DNA of 64,000 nucleotides from Sagittula stellata E-37 (GCF_039724765.1 NZ_CP155729.1:1240001-1304000); one strand, 5' to 3'; shown: positions 43,494 through 52,213, counted from the first letter of the stretch. The notes: generated by a model not told the origin, from the sequence alone. Program-made: numbers and translations.

Positions 43494-44726
43494 TCAGCCG
43501 CCGTTGCGCGGGTCTCGGAACTGTTTCAGCAGGCGGCCCACGGCAAAGGTCGTGCGCGGGGCATAGACGTAGCGGGTCTTCGTGGAAGACGCCGGGCGCG
43601 CGCGCATCCGCACCAGCCCGAAGACCACCAGCGCGGCGTGGCCGACGGCGATCAGAGCAAAGAGCGCGGGCGGCCCGTATCCCTCGATCAGGGCGGAGGC
43701 GACATAGGGCGCGGCAATGGCGCCGGTCGCGTACCAGAACATCAGCGCGGCGGACAGCTCCACCCGTTGGTCGTCCTCGGCGAAGTCATGCGCGTGGGCG
43801 GCCGCGATGGAATAGATCGGGTAGGTGGTCAGCCCGAAGACCGCCGCCGACAGCATGATGCCCCAGGCGGGCAGGTCGGTGACGGTGGCGGTGAACACGC
43901 AGGACAGGATGGCCGCCACCGACAGCCAGACCAGCACGTTGCGCCGGTCGAAGCGGTCGGCCAGCCAGCCCACCGGCAGCTGTGCCAGGGCGCCCCCGGC
44001 CACGAATGCGGCAAGGAAGAAGGCGATCTGCGAGGGCGCAAGGCCGACGCCGGCGCCGTAGAGCGGGCCGACCATCCGGAAGGACGCCCCCGACAGCGCC
44101 GCCACCAGCACCCCCGCCACGGCGAGCGGCGAGTTGTGCCAGGCAAGCGACGGCGTCAGGCGCGGCGCGGTGGCAACTACGGGCTGCGGGATGCGCGTCA
44201 GGGTCAGCGGCAGAAGCGCCGCGCAGCAGACCATGGCAAGCAGCGTGTAGGAGACGTAGTGCGCGGGCGGCAGCACGGAGATCACCAGTTGCGCGCCAAG
44301 CGCCGCGCCCAGGTCCGCGAGGCGGTAAGCCCCCATGGCGCGCCCCCGGTTGGCGTTGGTGACCTTGGCCTGCAACCATGCCTCGATCACCGTGTAGGCG
44401 CCCGCCACGCACAATCCCTGCGCCACGCGCAGCGCGCTCCAGGCCCAGGCGCTGTCGGTGAGGACGTGGCCGAGGATGCCCAGCGTGCCGAGCGCGGTGA
44501 AGGCGGCGAAGGCGCGGGCGTGGCCGACCTCTCCCATCAGGCGCGGCGCCCACCAGCAGCCAATGAAGAACCCGGCGAAATGCGCGGAGCCCAGAAGGCC
44601 GATCTGCGTGGTGGTGAACTCCAGCGCGATGCCGGAGAGCGCGTCGAGCGGGCCGATGCCGCCGGAAGAAAGCTGGAGCAGGATGACCGAGAGGAAGAGG
44701 GCGGTGAAGGACAGGGCGAGTTTCAT
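43494..44726 (-). CDS. MFS transporter (YcaD-like)
   Basis: A 410-residue major-facilitator protein with 12 predicted helices. The first helix LFLSVILLQLSSGGIGPLDA, AHFAGFFIGCWWAP and QGLCVAGAYTVIEAWLQAKV are typical of the YcaD-like group. A motif A-like loop GWLADRFDRRNVLVW lies in the second half. The substrate is unknown. It is separated from the binding-protein gene by 183 bp and likely has its own promoter. Confidence 0.85.
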   Translation of the reverse strand: MKLALSFTALFLSVILLQLSSGGIGPLDALSGIALEFTTTQIGLLGSAHFAGFFIGCWWAPRLMGEVGHARAFAAFTALGTLGILGHVLTDSAWAWSALRVAQGLCVAGAYTVIEAWLQAKVTNANRGRAMGAYRLADLGAALGAQLVISVLPPAHYVSYTLLAMVCCAALLPLTLTRIPQPVVATAPRLTPSLAWHNSPLAVAGVLVAALSGASFRMVGPLYGAGVGLAPSQIAFFLAAFVAGGALAQLPVGWLADRFDRRNVLVWLSVAAILSCVFTATVTDLPAWGIMLSAAVFGLTTYPIYSIAAAHAHDFAEDDQRVELSAALMFWYATGAIAAPYVASALIEGYGPPALFALIAVGHAALVVFGLVRMRARPASSTKTRYVYAPRTTFAVGRLLKQFRDPRNGG

Positions 44727-44843
44727 GCGGCCCGGAAGACCATGGGAGGCGCGGGGGCGCGCGTCGGGATTCGACCTTGTGTGTCGTTTTGGGACCTGTT
44801 GCGTTCACCGGCGGTTAACGGCTTTTGCGACAGAGTGCCCGCC

Positions 44844-45398
44844 ATGTCGCGCTATCGCCGCTTGCTGGTGCCCGGAGGCACCGCCTTCTTTACCGTCTGC
44901 CTCGCGGAGCGCGGCTCGGATCTGCTGCTGCGGGAGATCGACCTGTTGCGGTGGGCGGTCGGTGCGACGCTGCGCGACCATCCGGTGGAGGTATTGGCCT
45001 GGGTGGTTCTGCCGGACCACATGCATGCGATCTGGCGGATGCCGGAGGGCGACAGCGGCTATGCGCGCCGGTGGGGCGCGATCAAGGGGCGGTTTTCCGT
45101 CGCGCTGAAGGAAGCCCGGGGGGAGGAGGCGGCGCGAAGCCCCGCCCTACCGGATGGTGCGCACCTGCGGGACGGCGAGAGTGGTGTCTGGCAACGGCGC
45201 TTCTGGGAACATCACATTCGTGGACCGGAGGACCTGGCGGCTCACATGGCTTTCTGCCGGACCGCGCCGGTGCGGGAGGGGCTGGTGCCACGGGCCGGAG
45301 ATTGGCCCTACAGCAGTTTCGCCCGGGCGGAGGCGCGGCAGGCGGCGCAGTCGGGTGCCGGTGCAGGCTCTTCCCGTCCGGGCAGGGCGGCCGGGTAG
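44844..45398 (+). CDS. REP-associated transposase-like protein (RAYT), catalytic Tyr apparently lost
   Basis: A 184-residue Y1/HUH transposase-like protein of the RAYT family: VPGGTAFFTVCLAERGSD, the HUH motif LPDHMHAIWRMPEGD, RRWGAIKGRFS, WQRRFWEHHIRGPEDLAAH and DWPYSSFARAE. The segment that normally reads YxxxNPVxxGLV is FCRTAPVREGLV, so the catalytic tyrosine is Phe and the conserved Asn is Ala. A REP-like hairpin lies inside the gene (45128-45150), coding for EEAARSPALPD. No terminal repeats of an IS are seen. It is probably an inactive or domesticated copy. Confidence 0.85.
   Translation: MSRYRRLLVPGGTAFFTVCLAERGSDLLLREIDLLRWAVGATLRDHPVEVLAWVVLPDHMHAIWRMPEGDSGYARRWGAIKGRFSVALKEARGEEAARSPALPDGAHLRDGESGVWQRRFWEHHIRGPEDLAAHMAFCRTAPVREGLVPRAGDWPYSSFARAEARQAAQSGAGAGSSRPGRAAG
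45128..45150 (-). repeat. REP-like palindrome (GTAG type), copy B inside the RAYT gene
   Basis: Minus-strand reading: GTAGGGCGGGGC-TTC-GCGCCGCC. The stem has one G-G mismatch. It is nearly identical, in inverted orientation, to copy C about 470 bp away, and lies in frame within the transposase-like coding region. Confidence 0.7.
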
Positions 45399-45562
45399 GC
45401 GCGGGTCCGGTTGCCGTACATTCGTGCGGTGCTCTCCCGTCGGGGCAATCGCCGGTTCATGCCGCTCTGCAGGTCCTTGGCCAACAGGCCCGTCCGCCAC
45501 CGGCCGATCAGGTGCCGCCACGTGTCACCGGGCCATGCCTCAGGGCTGTTTCGGGCTGCGTC

Positions 45563-46228
45563 CTAAACCCCCTGCCTCGGGACGTCACATGCGGGCGCCG
45601 GTGGCGCGACCTGATGTAGGGCGGGGCTTTGCGCCGCCATGCCCTCGGGCTGCAGGCGGTCGTCCTCCAGCCGCCACACCTTCGGCGGCAGCATCCGGGC
45701 GCGCAGCCGCTCCAGCCGCCACGCATCGCGGCCGGGGGTGTGGGCCGGTGCGCAATGCCAACGCGTCTCGATCCCCGATGCACCGCCTGTGCCCGGCGTC
45801 AGGAGCAGCCCGAGCGGCATCGACAGGCCGGTCGCCGCCCCTGCCTCCGCCGCGAGGTGCAGGCGGCGCACCGGGGTCATGCCCGGCGGTTCGGCCAGGT
45901 CCGCCACCACCACGGGCGCGGCACCGCTCTTCAGCGCTTCTTCCATCGTCCAGAGCAGCTCGGCGGTCCGTGCGGCGGCGACGAAAAGCACCTCGCTTGG
46001 GTTCATGATGCCCGCCATGCCGCAGGCATCCGGCAGGTCCACGCCGCGGTCGGGCGCGATCCAGATCAGCGGCGCCCCCGCCCGGGCAGCCACCCTGAGA
46101 GCCAGCGTGCGCCGGGCCGGGCCGCAGATCTCGTGCACACGGTTCAGCGCCAGCGCCACCTCTTCCCAGAGCGCCAGGGCGGGGGGCGGCCGGTGCGGAC
46201 GACGGGAGAGAAGGGCGCTGGCCATCAT
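45563..46228 (-). CDS. ImuA-like (RecA-fold) protein
   Basis: A 221-residue protein resembling ImuA, the RecA-like partner of the ImuB/DnaE2 mutasome. The segment order fits: RVHEICGPARRTLALRVAARA, PLIWIAPD, GIMNPSEVLFVAAARTAELLWTMEEAL, VVVADLAEPPGMTPVRRLHLAAE and a C-terminal WRLERLRARM. No Walker A is visible, as in ImuA. imuB and dnaE2 are not adjacent. The 3' end has taken in a REP palindrome (copy C, residues near GMAAQSPALH), so the last ~30 residues are probably not ancestral. Confidence 0.72.
   Translation of the reverse strand: MMASALLSRRPHRPPPALALWEEVALALNRVHEICGPARRTLALRVAARAGAPLIWIAPDRGVDLPDACGMAGIMNPSEVLFVAAARTAELLWTMEEALKSGAAPVVVADLAEPPGMTPVRRLHLAAEAGAATGLSMPLGLLLTPGTGGASGIETRWHCAPAHTPGRDAWRLERLRARMLPPKVWRLEDDRLQPEGMAAQSPALHQVAPPAPACDVPRQGV
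45616..45638 (+). repeat. REP-like palindrome (GTAG type), copy C
   Basis: GTAGGGCGGGGC-TTT-GCGCCGCC, with the same stem and G-G mismatch as copy B but inverted. It lies within the 3' coding end of the ImuA-like gene. Confidence 0.7.
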
Positions 46229-46340
46229 GCCCTGAGCTTACAATGTTCCTTTTTTGTTCTCAAGGTCCCGCGGCCGCCTTGTCTTCCCCGGACGGGGCAG
46301 GCATCCTGCGCGCAACCACGACAATTGCAGGACAGACGCG

Positions 46341-47387
46341 ATGAAGATGAACCCGCTGGGCCGCTCCGGCCTGATGGTGAGCGAGCTTTGCCTCGGCACG
46401 ATGACCTATGGCAACCAGACCCCGAAGGAGGACGCCCACGCCCAGATCGACTGCGCGCTCGACGCCGGGATCAATTTCATGGACACGGCGGAAATGTACC
46501 CGGTGAACCCGGTGAGCAAGGAAACCGTCGGCCTGACCGAGGCGGTGATCGGCGAATGGTTCGAAAAGACAGGCCGCCGCGGCGACTGGATCCTCGCCAC
46601 AAAGCACTCCGGCGAAGGCAGCCTCGCGCGCGACGGGGAGCCGATCTCGTCCGGATCCATCCGGCCGACGCTGGAAGCCTCGCTCAAAAGACTGAAGACG
46701 GATTACGTCGACCTCTACCAGTTCCACTGGCCCAATCGCGGCAGCTACATGTTCCGCAGGAACTGGCGGTACGACCCGTCGCAATCCGGCTGGACCAAGG
46801 AGCAGATCGTGCAGGACATGGAGGACTGCCTGGGCGCGCTGCAGGCCGAAGTCGACCGTGGCACGATCCGCGCCTTCGGCCTGTCCAACGAAAGCGCCTG
46901 GGGCACGCAGATGTGGCTGGAGACGGCGGCGCGCACCGGAGGGCCGAAGGTCGTGTCCGTCCAGAACGAATACTCGTTGCTGTGCCGAATGGCCGACACC
47001 GATCTGGCGGAGCTGATGGCTTACGAGGACGTGGGGCTGCTGCCCTTCTCGCCGCTGGGGGCGGGCTTCCTGACCGGCAAGTATCAGGGGGGGAGGGTGC
47101 CAGAAGGTTCGCGCATGTCGATCAACGAGACGATGGGCGGGCGCACCGGAGACCGCGTCTTCGTCGCGGTGGACGCCTACCTTGAGATCGCGCGGCGCTT
47201 CGGCCTCGATCCGGCGCGCATGGCGCTGGCCTGGTCGGCGCGGCGGCCCTTCGTGACCTCCTCGATTTTCGGTGCCACGACCTTGGCACAACTCGAAAGC
47301 CTCCTGCCCGCGGTGGATCTGGAGCTCGGCGAGGATGTGCTTCAGGCGCTCGACGAGACCCACAGGGCGCATCCGATGCCGTACTGA
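46341..47387 (+). CDS. Aldo/keto reductase, Tas-like
   Basis: A 348-residue aldo/keto reductase. The tetrad is visible as Asp and Tyr in MDTAEMYPV, Lys in ILATKHSGEG and His in LYQFHWPNRG; the NADP region is FVTSSIFGATTLAQL. The length and PVNPVSKETVGLTE match the Tas/NADP(H)-dependent group. The ATG at 46341 is chosen from the conserved MNPLGRSGLMVSELCLG opening. The physiological carbonyl substrate is unknown. Confidence 0.92.
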   Translation: MKMNPLGRSGLMVSELCLGTMTYGNQTPKEDAHAQIDCALDAGINFMDTAEMYPVNPVSKETVGLTEAVIGEWFEKTGRRGDWILATKHSGEGSLARDGEPISSGSIRPTLEASLKRLKTDYVDLYQFHWPNRGSYMFRRNWRYDPSQSGWTKEQIVQDMEDCLGALQAEVDRGTIRAFGLSNESAWGTQMWLETAARTGGPKVVSVQNEYSLLCRMADTDLAELMAYEDVGLLPFSPLGAGFLTGKYQGGRVPEGSRMSINETMGGRTGDRVFVAVDAYLEIARRFGLDPARMALAWSARRPFVTSSIFGATTLAQLESLLPAVDLELGEDVLQALDETHRAHPMPY

Positions 47388-47480
47388 TGCGCCGGGGCCG
47401 GCGGCACTCCCGCCCGCCCACCCCGCGCCGCCGCCCCCGGCGCTGACCTCCGAGCGACGGCATGAAGATGAGGACGGTAG

Positions 47481-47502
47481 GAGGTATTTGTACCAAGATG
47501 AA
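47481..47502 (-). repeat. Roseobacter-type intergenic repeat, copy 2 (core only)
   Basis: Minus-strand core TTCATCTTGGTACAAATACC-TC, one base different from the other copies and lacking the GGGTCCGGGG tail. With copy 3 it forms a 22-bp inverted repeat with 18 nt between the arms. Confidence 0.7.
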
Positions 47503-47518
47503 AGTGTACGCGCGCTTG

Positions 47519-47567
47519 CCTTCATCTTGGCACAAATACCTCGGGGTCCGGGGCAGGGCCCCGGTCG
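47519..47567 (+). repeat. Roseobacter-type intergenic repeat, copy 3 (core plus tail)
   Basis: Core TTCATCTTGGCACAAATACC-TC at 47521-47542 followed by GGGGTCCGGGGC and a short hairpin ending GCCCCGG. The core is identical to copy 1 at 4332-4353. Confidence 0.7.
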
Positions 47568-47814
47568 CGCGCCGCGCGCACTGCCGTCCGGACAGCTCGG
47601 CAGCCCTGCCAGCCCTGACCGTTCCTGGCACCGTGCAAGGCGCGGGCGGTGAGTCGGGACGCGCCGGTGGCGGGTTTGCGGGGGCATTTTGCGGAAATCT
47701 ACCCGGTCCTTGCCCGAAGCCCGGTCTTGAGTTGGTTGCGGGTGGTTAGCGCAACGATGTGGTTCTGGGGCATTGCGCGCGCGCTTGCCTTGCGAGACCA
47801 ATGAAACTCCGATG

Positions 47815-47877
47815 TTCGCATGCGATGCGAATGGTCCAGATTTCCTGCTTGAATTAACATGACTATTTTTGTAAGTT
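47815..47877 (+). promoter_or_regulatory. Promoter with upstream palindrome for the 47963 gene
   Basis: TTGAAT (47849-47854) and TAAGTT (47872-47877) are separated by 17 bases, a sigma-70-like promoter. A perfect palindrome TTCGCAT-GCG-ATGCGAA at 47815-47831 lies just upstream of the -35 box, where an activator would bind. The leader to the start codon is about 80 nt. Confidence 0.5.
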
Positions 47878-47962
47878 ATCCGGGACCCAGCCAGACGCTC
47901 CGTCCGCCAGGTCCGGAAAGGCAGCCGCCAGTGGCTCCCTGTTCAGGTCTGGAGGTGCGGTC

Positions 47963-48481
47963 ATGGAAACCGGTGGTCAACGTTGTTTTGATGCAAGGCG
48001 CGGAACGCCCATCGAGGCAATGAAGCTGAGGCCGGCGGAGTTCATTGTACTCAGCATCGCCCGGCACTACTTCGGAGCGTTTTCCGATCCGGCAGAGCAT
48101 GGGTGGCTGCGGGCGGCCTCCGACGCACTGGCGTGCTTTGGACCCGACCGGGGGCCACGCGCCGCCATGTCGGTGTTGGCGGCGGTTCAGGCGATGCGGC
48201 AGGCACGCGTATCGCTGTTCCGCTTCAACTCGGCGCGTTGCGCGCGCTGTTCGGCCTTCGTCAGCGACCATGAACGGATGTTCCTGAACACCATGAGAGC
48301 GGTGGTGCGCGGCAACGAAGTCGCCGCGGCGGGCCATGCCATGCTGTTGTGCGAAGGCAACGACCACTCCGGTTTCCTTCGGGCGCTGGCCGTCCTGGCT
48401 GAAGACTTCGGTCTGTTTGCGGGCGGCACGAGAGTCACCCGTGCAGATCTTGTCGATGCTCCGCCTCACGCGGGGCTTTGA
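47963..48481 (+). CDS. Hypothetical protein with a CxxC motif
   Basis: A 172-residue protein I do not recognise. The ATG follows GGAGGT with good spacing. It is alpha-helical in appearance, with a SARCARCSAFVSDHERMF segment (a CxxC pair that could bind metal or be redox active) and no signal peptide or membrane helix. An internal start at MKLRPAEF (residue 20) is possible. It has its own promoter with a palindrome and its own intrinsic terminator, so it is a monocistronic, probably regulated gene. Confidence 0.7.
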   Translation: METGGQRCFDARRGTPIEAMKLRPAEFIVLSIARHYFGAFSDPAEHGWLRAASDALACFGPDRGPRAAMSVLAAVQAMRQARVSLFRFNSARCARCSAFVSDHERMFLNTMRAVVRGNEVAAAGHAMLLCEGNDHSGFLRALAVLAEDFGLFAGGTRVTRADLVDAPPHAGL

Positions 48482-48486
48482 CAGGC

Positions 48487-48552
48487 GCCCCTGTCGACGC
48501 GCCGGCGAGGTTCCCTCCCCGCCTGGTATCGGATCGACAGGGGCACATTTTT
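48487..48552 (+). terminator. Long-stem intrinsic terminator of the 47963 gene
   Basis: Perfect 11-bp arms GCCCCTGTCGA (48487-48497) and TCGACAGGGGC (48534-48544) enclose a 36-nt loop and are followed by ACATTTTTT. It starts 6 bp after the stop codon. The large loop is unusual for a terminator. Confidence 0.6.
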
Positions 48553-48694
48553 TACCGGTCGCCCACGGCCGGTCATTGACGGGCCATGAGGGCCATGCCG
48601 GATCTCTAGGTCGATGGGGGGCGGGCGGCGTTCTGGCAATGCATAGCGGGGCGATCGCAAAAGGCGGCAGGCAAGCCCCTCTCGGGCAGCGGTA

Positions 48695-48730
48695 AATGAA
48701 AAATGGCCGGTCACCTGTGGCCGGCCATCT
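48695..48730 (-). terminator. Intrinsic terminator of glyA
   Basis: On the minus strand an ATGGCCGG...CCGGCCAT stem is followed by TTTTTCATTT. It lies about 25 bp past the glyA stop codon. Confidence 0.8.
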
Positions 48731-48753
48731 TCAATTGTCGTGACGATCCCGCG

Positions 48754-50049
48754 TCAGAGCGTCGGGTAGATCGGGAACTTCGCGCAGAGTGCGGCAACCT
48801 CGGCCTTCACCTTGTCCTCGACCTCGCCGTTGCCGTCTTCACCGTTGGCGGCAAGCCCGTCGACCACTTCGATGATCCAGTCGGCGATCTGGCGGAACTC
48901 GGACTCCATGAAGCCGCGGGTGGTGCCCGCCGGGGAACCGAGACGGATGCCGGAGGTGACGGTCGGCTTTTCCGGGTCGAACGGCACGCCGTTCTTGTTG
49001 CAGGTGATGTGGGCCCGGCCGAGCGCCTTCTCGGTCGCGTTGCCCTTCACGCCCTTTGGACGCAGGTCGACCAGAACGACGTGGGTGTCGGTGCCGTGGG
49101 TCACGGTGTCGAGACCGCCCTTGATGAGCTGGTCGGACAGCGCCTGCGCGTTGGCGATCACGTTCTTCGCGTAGGTCTTGAACTCGGGGCGGAGCGCCTC
49201 GCCGAACGCCACGGCCTTGGCGGCGATGACGTGCATCAGCGGACCGCCCTGAATGCCCGGAAAGATCGCCGAGTTGACCTTCTTGGCGATGTCCTCGTCG
49301 TTGGTCAGGATCATGCCGCCGCGCGGGCCGCGCAGGGTCTTGTGGGTGGTGGTGGTGGCGACATGCGCGTGCGGGAAGGGCGAAGGATGTTCGCCCGCGG
49401 CCACCAGACCGGCAAAGTGCGCCATGTCCACGTGCAGGTAGGCGCCGACCATGTCGGCGATCTCGCGCATCTTGGCGAAGTCGATCTGGCGCGGGATGGC
49501 GGAGCCGCCGGCCACGATGATCTTCGGCTGGTGTTCCTTGGCGAGCGCTTCGACCTGATCGTAGTCGAGACGGTTGTCCTGCTGGCGCACGCCGTACTGG
49601 ACCGCGTTGAACCACTTGCCCGACTGGTTGGGTTTCGCGCCGTGGGTCAGGTGGCCGCCCGCGTCGAGCGACATGCCGAGAATGGTGTCGCCCGGCTTGA
49701 TCAGCGCCTGGAACACACCCTGGTTGGCCTGCGACCCGGAGTTCGGCTGAACGTTTGCGAACCCGCAGGAGAACAATGCCTTGGCGCGCTCGATCGCCAG
49801 TTCCTCGGCGACGTCCACCCACTGGCACCCGCCATAGTAGCGGCGGCCCGGATAGCCCTCGGCGTACTTGTTGGTCATCACGGAGCCCTGTGCCTGCATG
49901 ACGGCACGGGACACGATGTTCTCGGACGCGATCAGCTCGATCTCGTCGCGCTGGCGGCCGAGTTCGCCGGTGATCGAAGCAAAGAGTTCGGGATCGCGGG
50001 AGGAGAGGTCTTCGGTGAAGAAACCGTCGTCGCGGTGAGGGGCGTTCAT
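48754..50049 (-). CDS. glyA: Serine hydroxymethyltransferase
   Basis: A 431-residue PLP enzyme interconverting serine and glycine with tetrahydrofolate. It has [13 protein letters not shown], the [14 protein letters not shown] substrate loop and the PLP-lysine motif [17 protein letters not shown]. The start [11 protein letters not shown] (50049) follows AGGAGA. Length is normal. It is divergent from the NAD kinase gene and followed by a clear terminator, so it appears monocistronic. Confidence 0.97.
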   Translation of the reverse strand: MNAPHRDDGFFTEDLSSRDPELFASITGELGRQRDEIELIASENIVSRAVMQAQGSVMTNKYAEGYPGRRYYGGCQWVDVAEELAIERAKALFSCGFANVQPNSGSQANQGVFQALIKPGDTILGMSLDAGGHLTHGAKPNQSGKWFNAVQYGVRQQDNRLDYDQVEALAKEHQPKIIVAGGSAIPRQIDFAKMREIADMVGAYLHVDMAHFAGLVAAGEHPSPFPHAHVATTTTHKTLRGPRGGMILTNDEDIAKKVNSAIFPGIQGGPLMHVIAAKAVAFGEALRPEFKTYAKNVIANAQALSDQLIKGGLDTVTHGTDTHVVLVDLRPKGVKGNATEKALGRAHITCNKNGVPFDPEKPTVTSGIRLGSPAGTTRGFMESEFRQIADWIIEVVDGLAANGEDGNGEVEDKVKAEVAALCAKFPIYPTL

Positions 50050-50244
50050 GGCCGTGTCTCCTGTTGAAGGCTGGGGCGTGCGTTGCGGGCGTCTTAGCGG
50101 AAAGCCTGTCGGGGTCAAATACGGCAAAACGACTTAGTGTAATATTCTTGCGGCATCTCTGGTCCCCCACGGCAACTTGTGCTTCCATCCGCCCCAAGGG
50201 GGGTGTTCCGGAAACGCCGTCCCGGAACGGAGACCGGACAGCAC

Positions 50245-51006
50245 ATGACGCTACGCATTGCCTTCTGCGCATCCCGCGCGCCCATCGCGCAGGCGGCCCT
50301 GGCCGCGCTGACACGACGCTATGGCAACCATGCGGAGCAAGGCTCGGACGTGATCGTGGCGCTTGGCGGCGACGGGTTCATGCTGCACACGATGCACCGC
50401 ACGCAGGAGATCGCGGCGCCGGTCTACGGCATGAACCGCGGCACCGTGGGTTTCCTGATGAACGAGTATTCCGAGCACGGCCTGGTCGAGCGGCTGACGT
50501 CGGCGGAAGAGGCGGTGATCAACCCGCTGGGCATGCGCGCGTTTTGCGCGGACGGCACGCGGCACATGGGGCTGGCAATCAACGAGGTGTCGCTGTTGCG
50601 CGCGGGACCACAGGCGGCGAAGCTGAAGATCAGCGTCGACGGCAAGGTGCGTCTGCCCGAACTTGTCTGCGACGGTGCGCTGCTGGCGACGCCTGCGGGG
50701 TCCACCGCCTACAACTACTCCGCGCACGGGCCGATCCTGCCCATCGGCGCGGACGTGCTGGCCCTGACGGCGGTCGCCGCGTTCCGGCCGAGGCGCTGGC
50801 GGGGGGCGCTGCTTCCGAAGGCGGCCGAGGTGACCTTCGACGTGCTGGAGGCCGAGAAGCGCCCGGTCATGGCCGAGGCCGACAGCGTCGCGGTCCGCGA
50901 CGTAGTGCAGGTCCACATCCGGTCCGAGCCGGGGGTGATCCACCGGGTACTGTTCGATCCGGGCCACGGACTGGAGGAACGGCTGATCCAGGAGCAGTTC
51001 GTCTGA
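50245..51006 (+). CDS. nadK: NAD kinase
   Basis: A 253-residue NAD kinase, ATP + NAD to NADP. The key motif GGDGFMLH is near residue 40, followed by the second conserved region [18 protein letters not shown] and a C-terminal [10 protein letters not shown] region. The short alphaproteobacterial form is evident from the compact N-terminus. The start is the ATG before TLRIAFCAS. Immediately downstream lies a decayed DUF4396 gene fragment. Confidence 0.93.
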   Translation: MTLRIAFCASRAPIAQAALAALTRRYGNHAEQGSDVIVALGGDGFMLHTMHRTQEIAAPVYGMNRGTVGFLMNEYSEHGLVERLTSAEEAVINPLGMRAFCADGTRHMGLAINEVSLLRAGPQAAKLKISVDGKVRLPELVCDGALLATPAGSTAYNYSAHGPILPIGADVLALTAVAAFRPRRWRGALLPKAAEVTFDVLEAEKRPVMAEADSVAVRDVVQVHIRSEPGVIHRVLFDPGHGLEERLIQEQFV

Positions 51007-51270
51007 GGCTTTGCTGTCCGAGACGCCCTCGATCACCGTGATGGAGGTGACCGCCATCGGCGTGAGCCGGCTGCTTGGACGAGCCGCCGGCATCGGCGAT
51101 CCGCTGTTCCGGTCTTCGCTGGTGGTGTCGTTGTCCTGCAGCCTGATCGCCGCCTACCCGGTGAACGTCGCGCTGATCGTTTCGGTGTGAAGGACGGCAT
51201 GATGGACCCGCGCAACACTCATCACGATCACGACGGCGACGTTGGGGGCCATGCCCATTCCCATGCGTGA
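51005..51270 (+). pseudogene. Frameshifted C-terminal remnant of a DUF4396-like membrane protein
   Basis: Translating from 51005 gives VTAIGVSRLLGRAAGIGDP and SLIAAYPVNVALI, resembling the C-terminal helices of DUF4396 proteins, then a premature stop at 51188. The next frame (from 51181) continues in register with FGVKDGMMDPRNTHHDHDGD and ends HAHSHA-stop at 51268-51270. A one-base loss near 51180 explains this. The N-terminal two thirds of the gene are absent; the fragment begins at the nadK stop, so it is a remnant left by deletion. Confidence 0.6.
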
Positions 51271-51364
51271 ACGAAAAGTCTCTCCCTCCGGCAAAAGCTG
51301 GTAGCCTGTCGTCAGCCCGTTTGCCCGGTCGAGTCGGTGTACGGGCCGAACGGGAGGAATTTCG

Positions 51365-52213
51365 ATGAAGACAACGAGTGCGCTTATTCTGGCCCTGGCC
51401 GTGATCGCGGGGCAGGCCGGCGCGGAGTGCGCCACGGACGAGGCGATTGCCGCTTACGTCAAGGATTACATGGCCAAGGTGCCGACGGCGGCGCTGGTTC
51501 CGGACGGGTCGATGGAGGATGCCCGCTGCACGCAGGACAAGCTGATCGAGGCGCTGGTGCCGGAGATGGGCGAGATCGTCGGCTACAAGGCCGGGCTGAC
51601 CTCGGGGCCCGCGCAGGAACGGTTCGGCGTGACGGAGCCGGTCGCGGGGGTCCTTTATGCCGACATGCTGCTGCAGGACGGCGCATTGGTGCCGCTGTCG
51701 TTCGGCGCAAAGCCGCTGTTCGAAGCGGACCTGATCCTCGTCATCGGCGATGACGGCATCAACGACGCCGCCACGCCGGAAGAGGCCATGGCCCATATCT
51801 CGGCGGTGCAACCTTTCATCGAACTGCCGGACCTCGTGTTCAAGGACGGCGAGCCGATCAACGGGATCACTTTGACCGCAAATGGTGTGGCGCCGCGCAT
51901 GGGGGTGCTGGGGGCACCGATTCCGGTGGAGGACCCCGCAGCGATGCTGGAGGCGCTGGCGTCCATGCAGGTGACCGTCACCGACGCAGAGGGCACCGTG
52001 CTGGCCGAGGCGCCCGGCGCGTCGGTGTTGGGCAACCCGGTCAATTCGGTGCTGTGGCTGATGTCGAAGGGGTACGCGATGAATGCGGGCGACCTTGTCT
52101 CGGTGGGGTCCATCGGGCCGCTCATGCCGCCGGCCAAGGCGCTGGGGAAGGCGACGGTCAGCTACGCCGGGCTGCCGGGCGACCCCGAAGTCTCTGTCAC
52201 CTTCACGGAATGA
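51365..52213 (+). CDS. Exported fumarylacetoacetase-fold / 2-keto-4-pentenoate hydratase-like protein
   Basis: A 282-residue protein with a signal peptide (MKTTSALILALAVIAGQAGA before ECATDEA) and a body related to 2-keto-4-pentenoate hydratases: VGYKAGLTSGPAQERFGV, VLYADMLLQDG, a glutamate-containing FEADLILVIG and PFIELPDLVF. Two cysteines early in the mature chain (ECATDE and ARCTQDK) could form a disulfide. The cytoplasmic enzymes bind Mg2+ through the conserved acidic residues, which seem kept. A periplasmic location is unusual and its substrate is unknown. Confidence 0.8.
   Translation: MKTTSALILALAVIAGQAGAECATDEAIAAYVKDYMAKVPTAALVPDGSMEDARCTQDKLIEALVPEMGEIVGYKAGLTSGPAQERFGVTEPVAGVLYADMLLQDGALVPLSFGAKPLFEADLILVIGDDGINDAATPEEAMAHISAVQPFIELPDLVFKDGEPINGITLTANGVAPRMGVLGAPIPVEDPAAMLEALASMQVTVTDAEGTVLAEAPGASVLGNPVNSVLWLMSKGYAMNAGDLVSVGSIGPLMPPAKALGKATVSYAGLPGDPEVSVTFTE

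Larger units (their letters stand above)
47388..47962. other. Repeat-rich gap downstream of the aldo/keto reductase
   Basis: No gene is seen in these 575 bases. It contains two inverted copies of the TTCATCTTGGCACAAATACC repeat (47481-47502 and 47521-47542) with 18 bp between them. A CCGGGGC-AGG-GCCCCGG hairpin lies at 47547-47563, then an AT-rich promoter region for the next gene. Confidence 0.65.

Noticed and set aside
47122..47801. Short frames over the aldo/keto reductase 3' end and repeat gap
   Set aside because: Their peptides such as GICAKMK come from the intergenic repeat itself and are not proteins.
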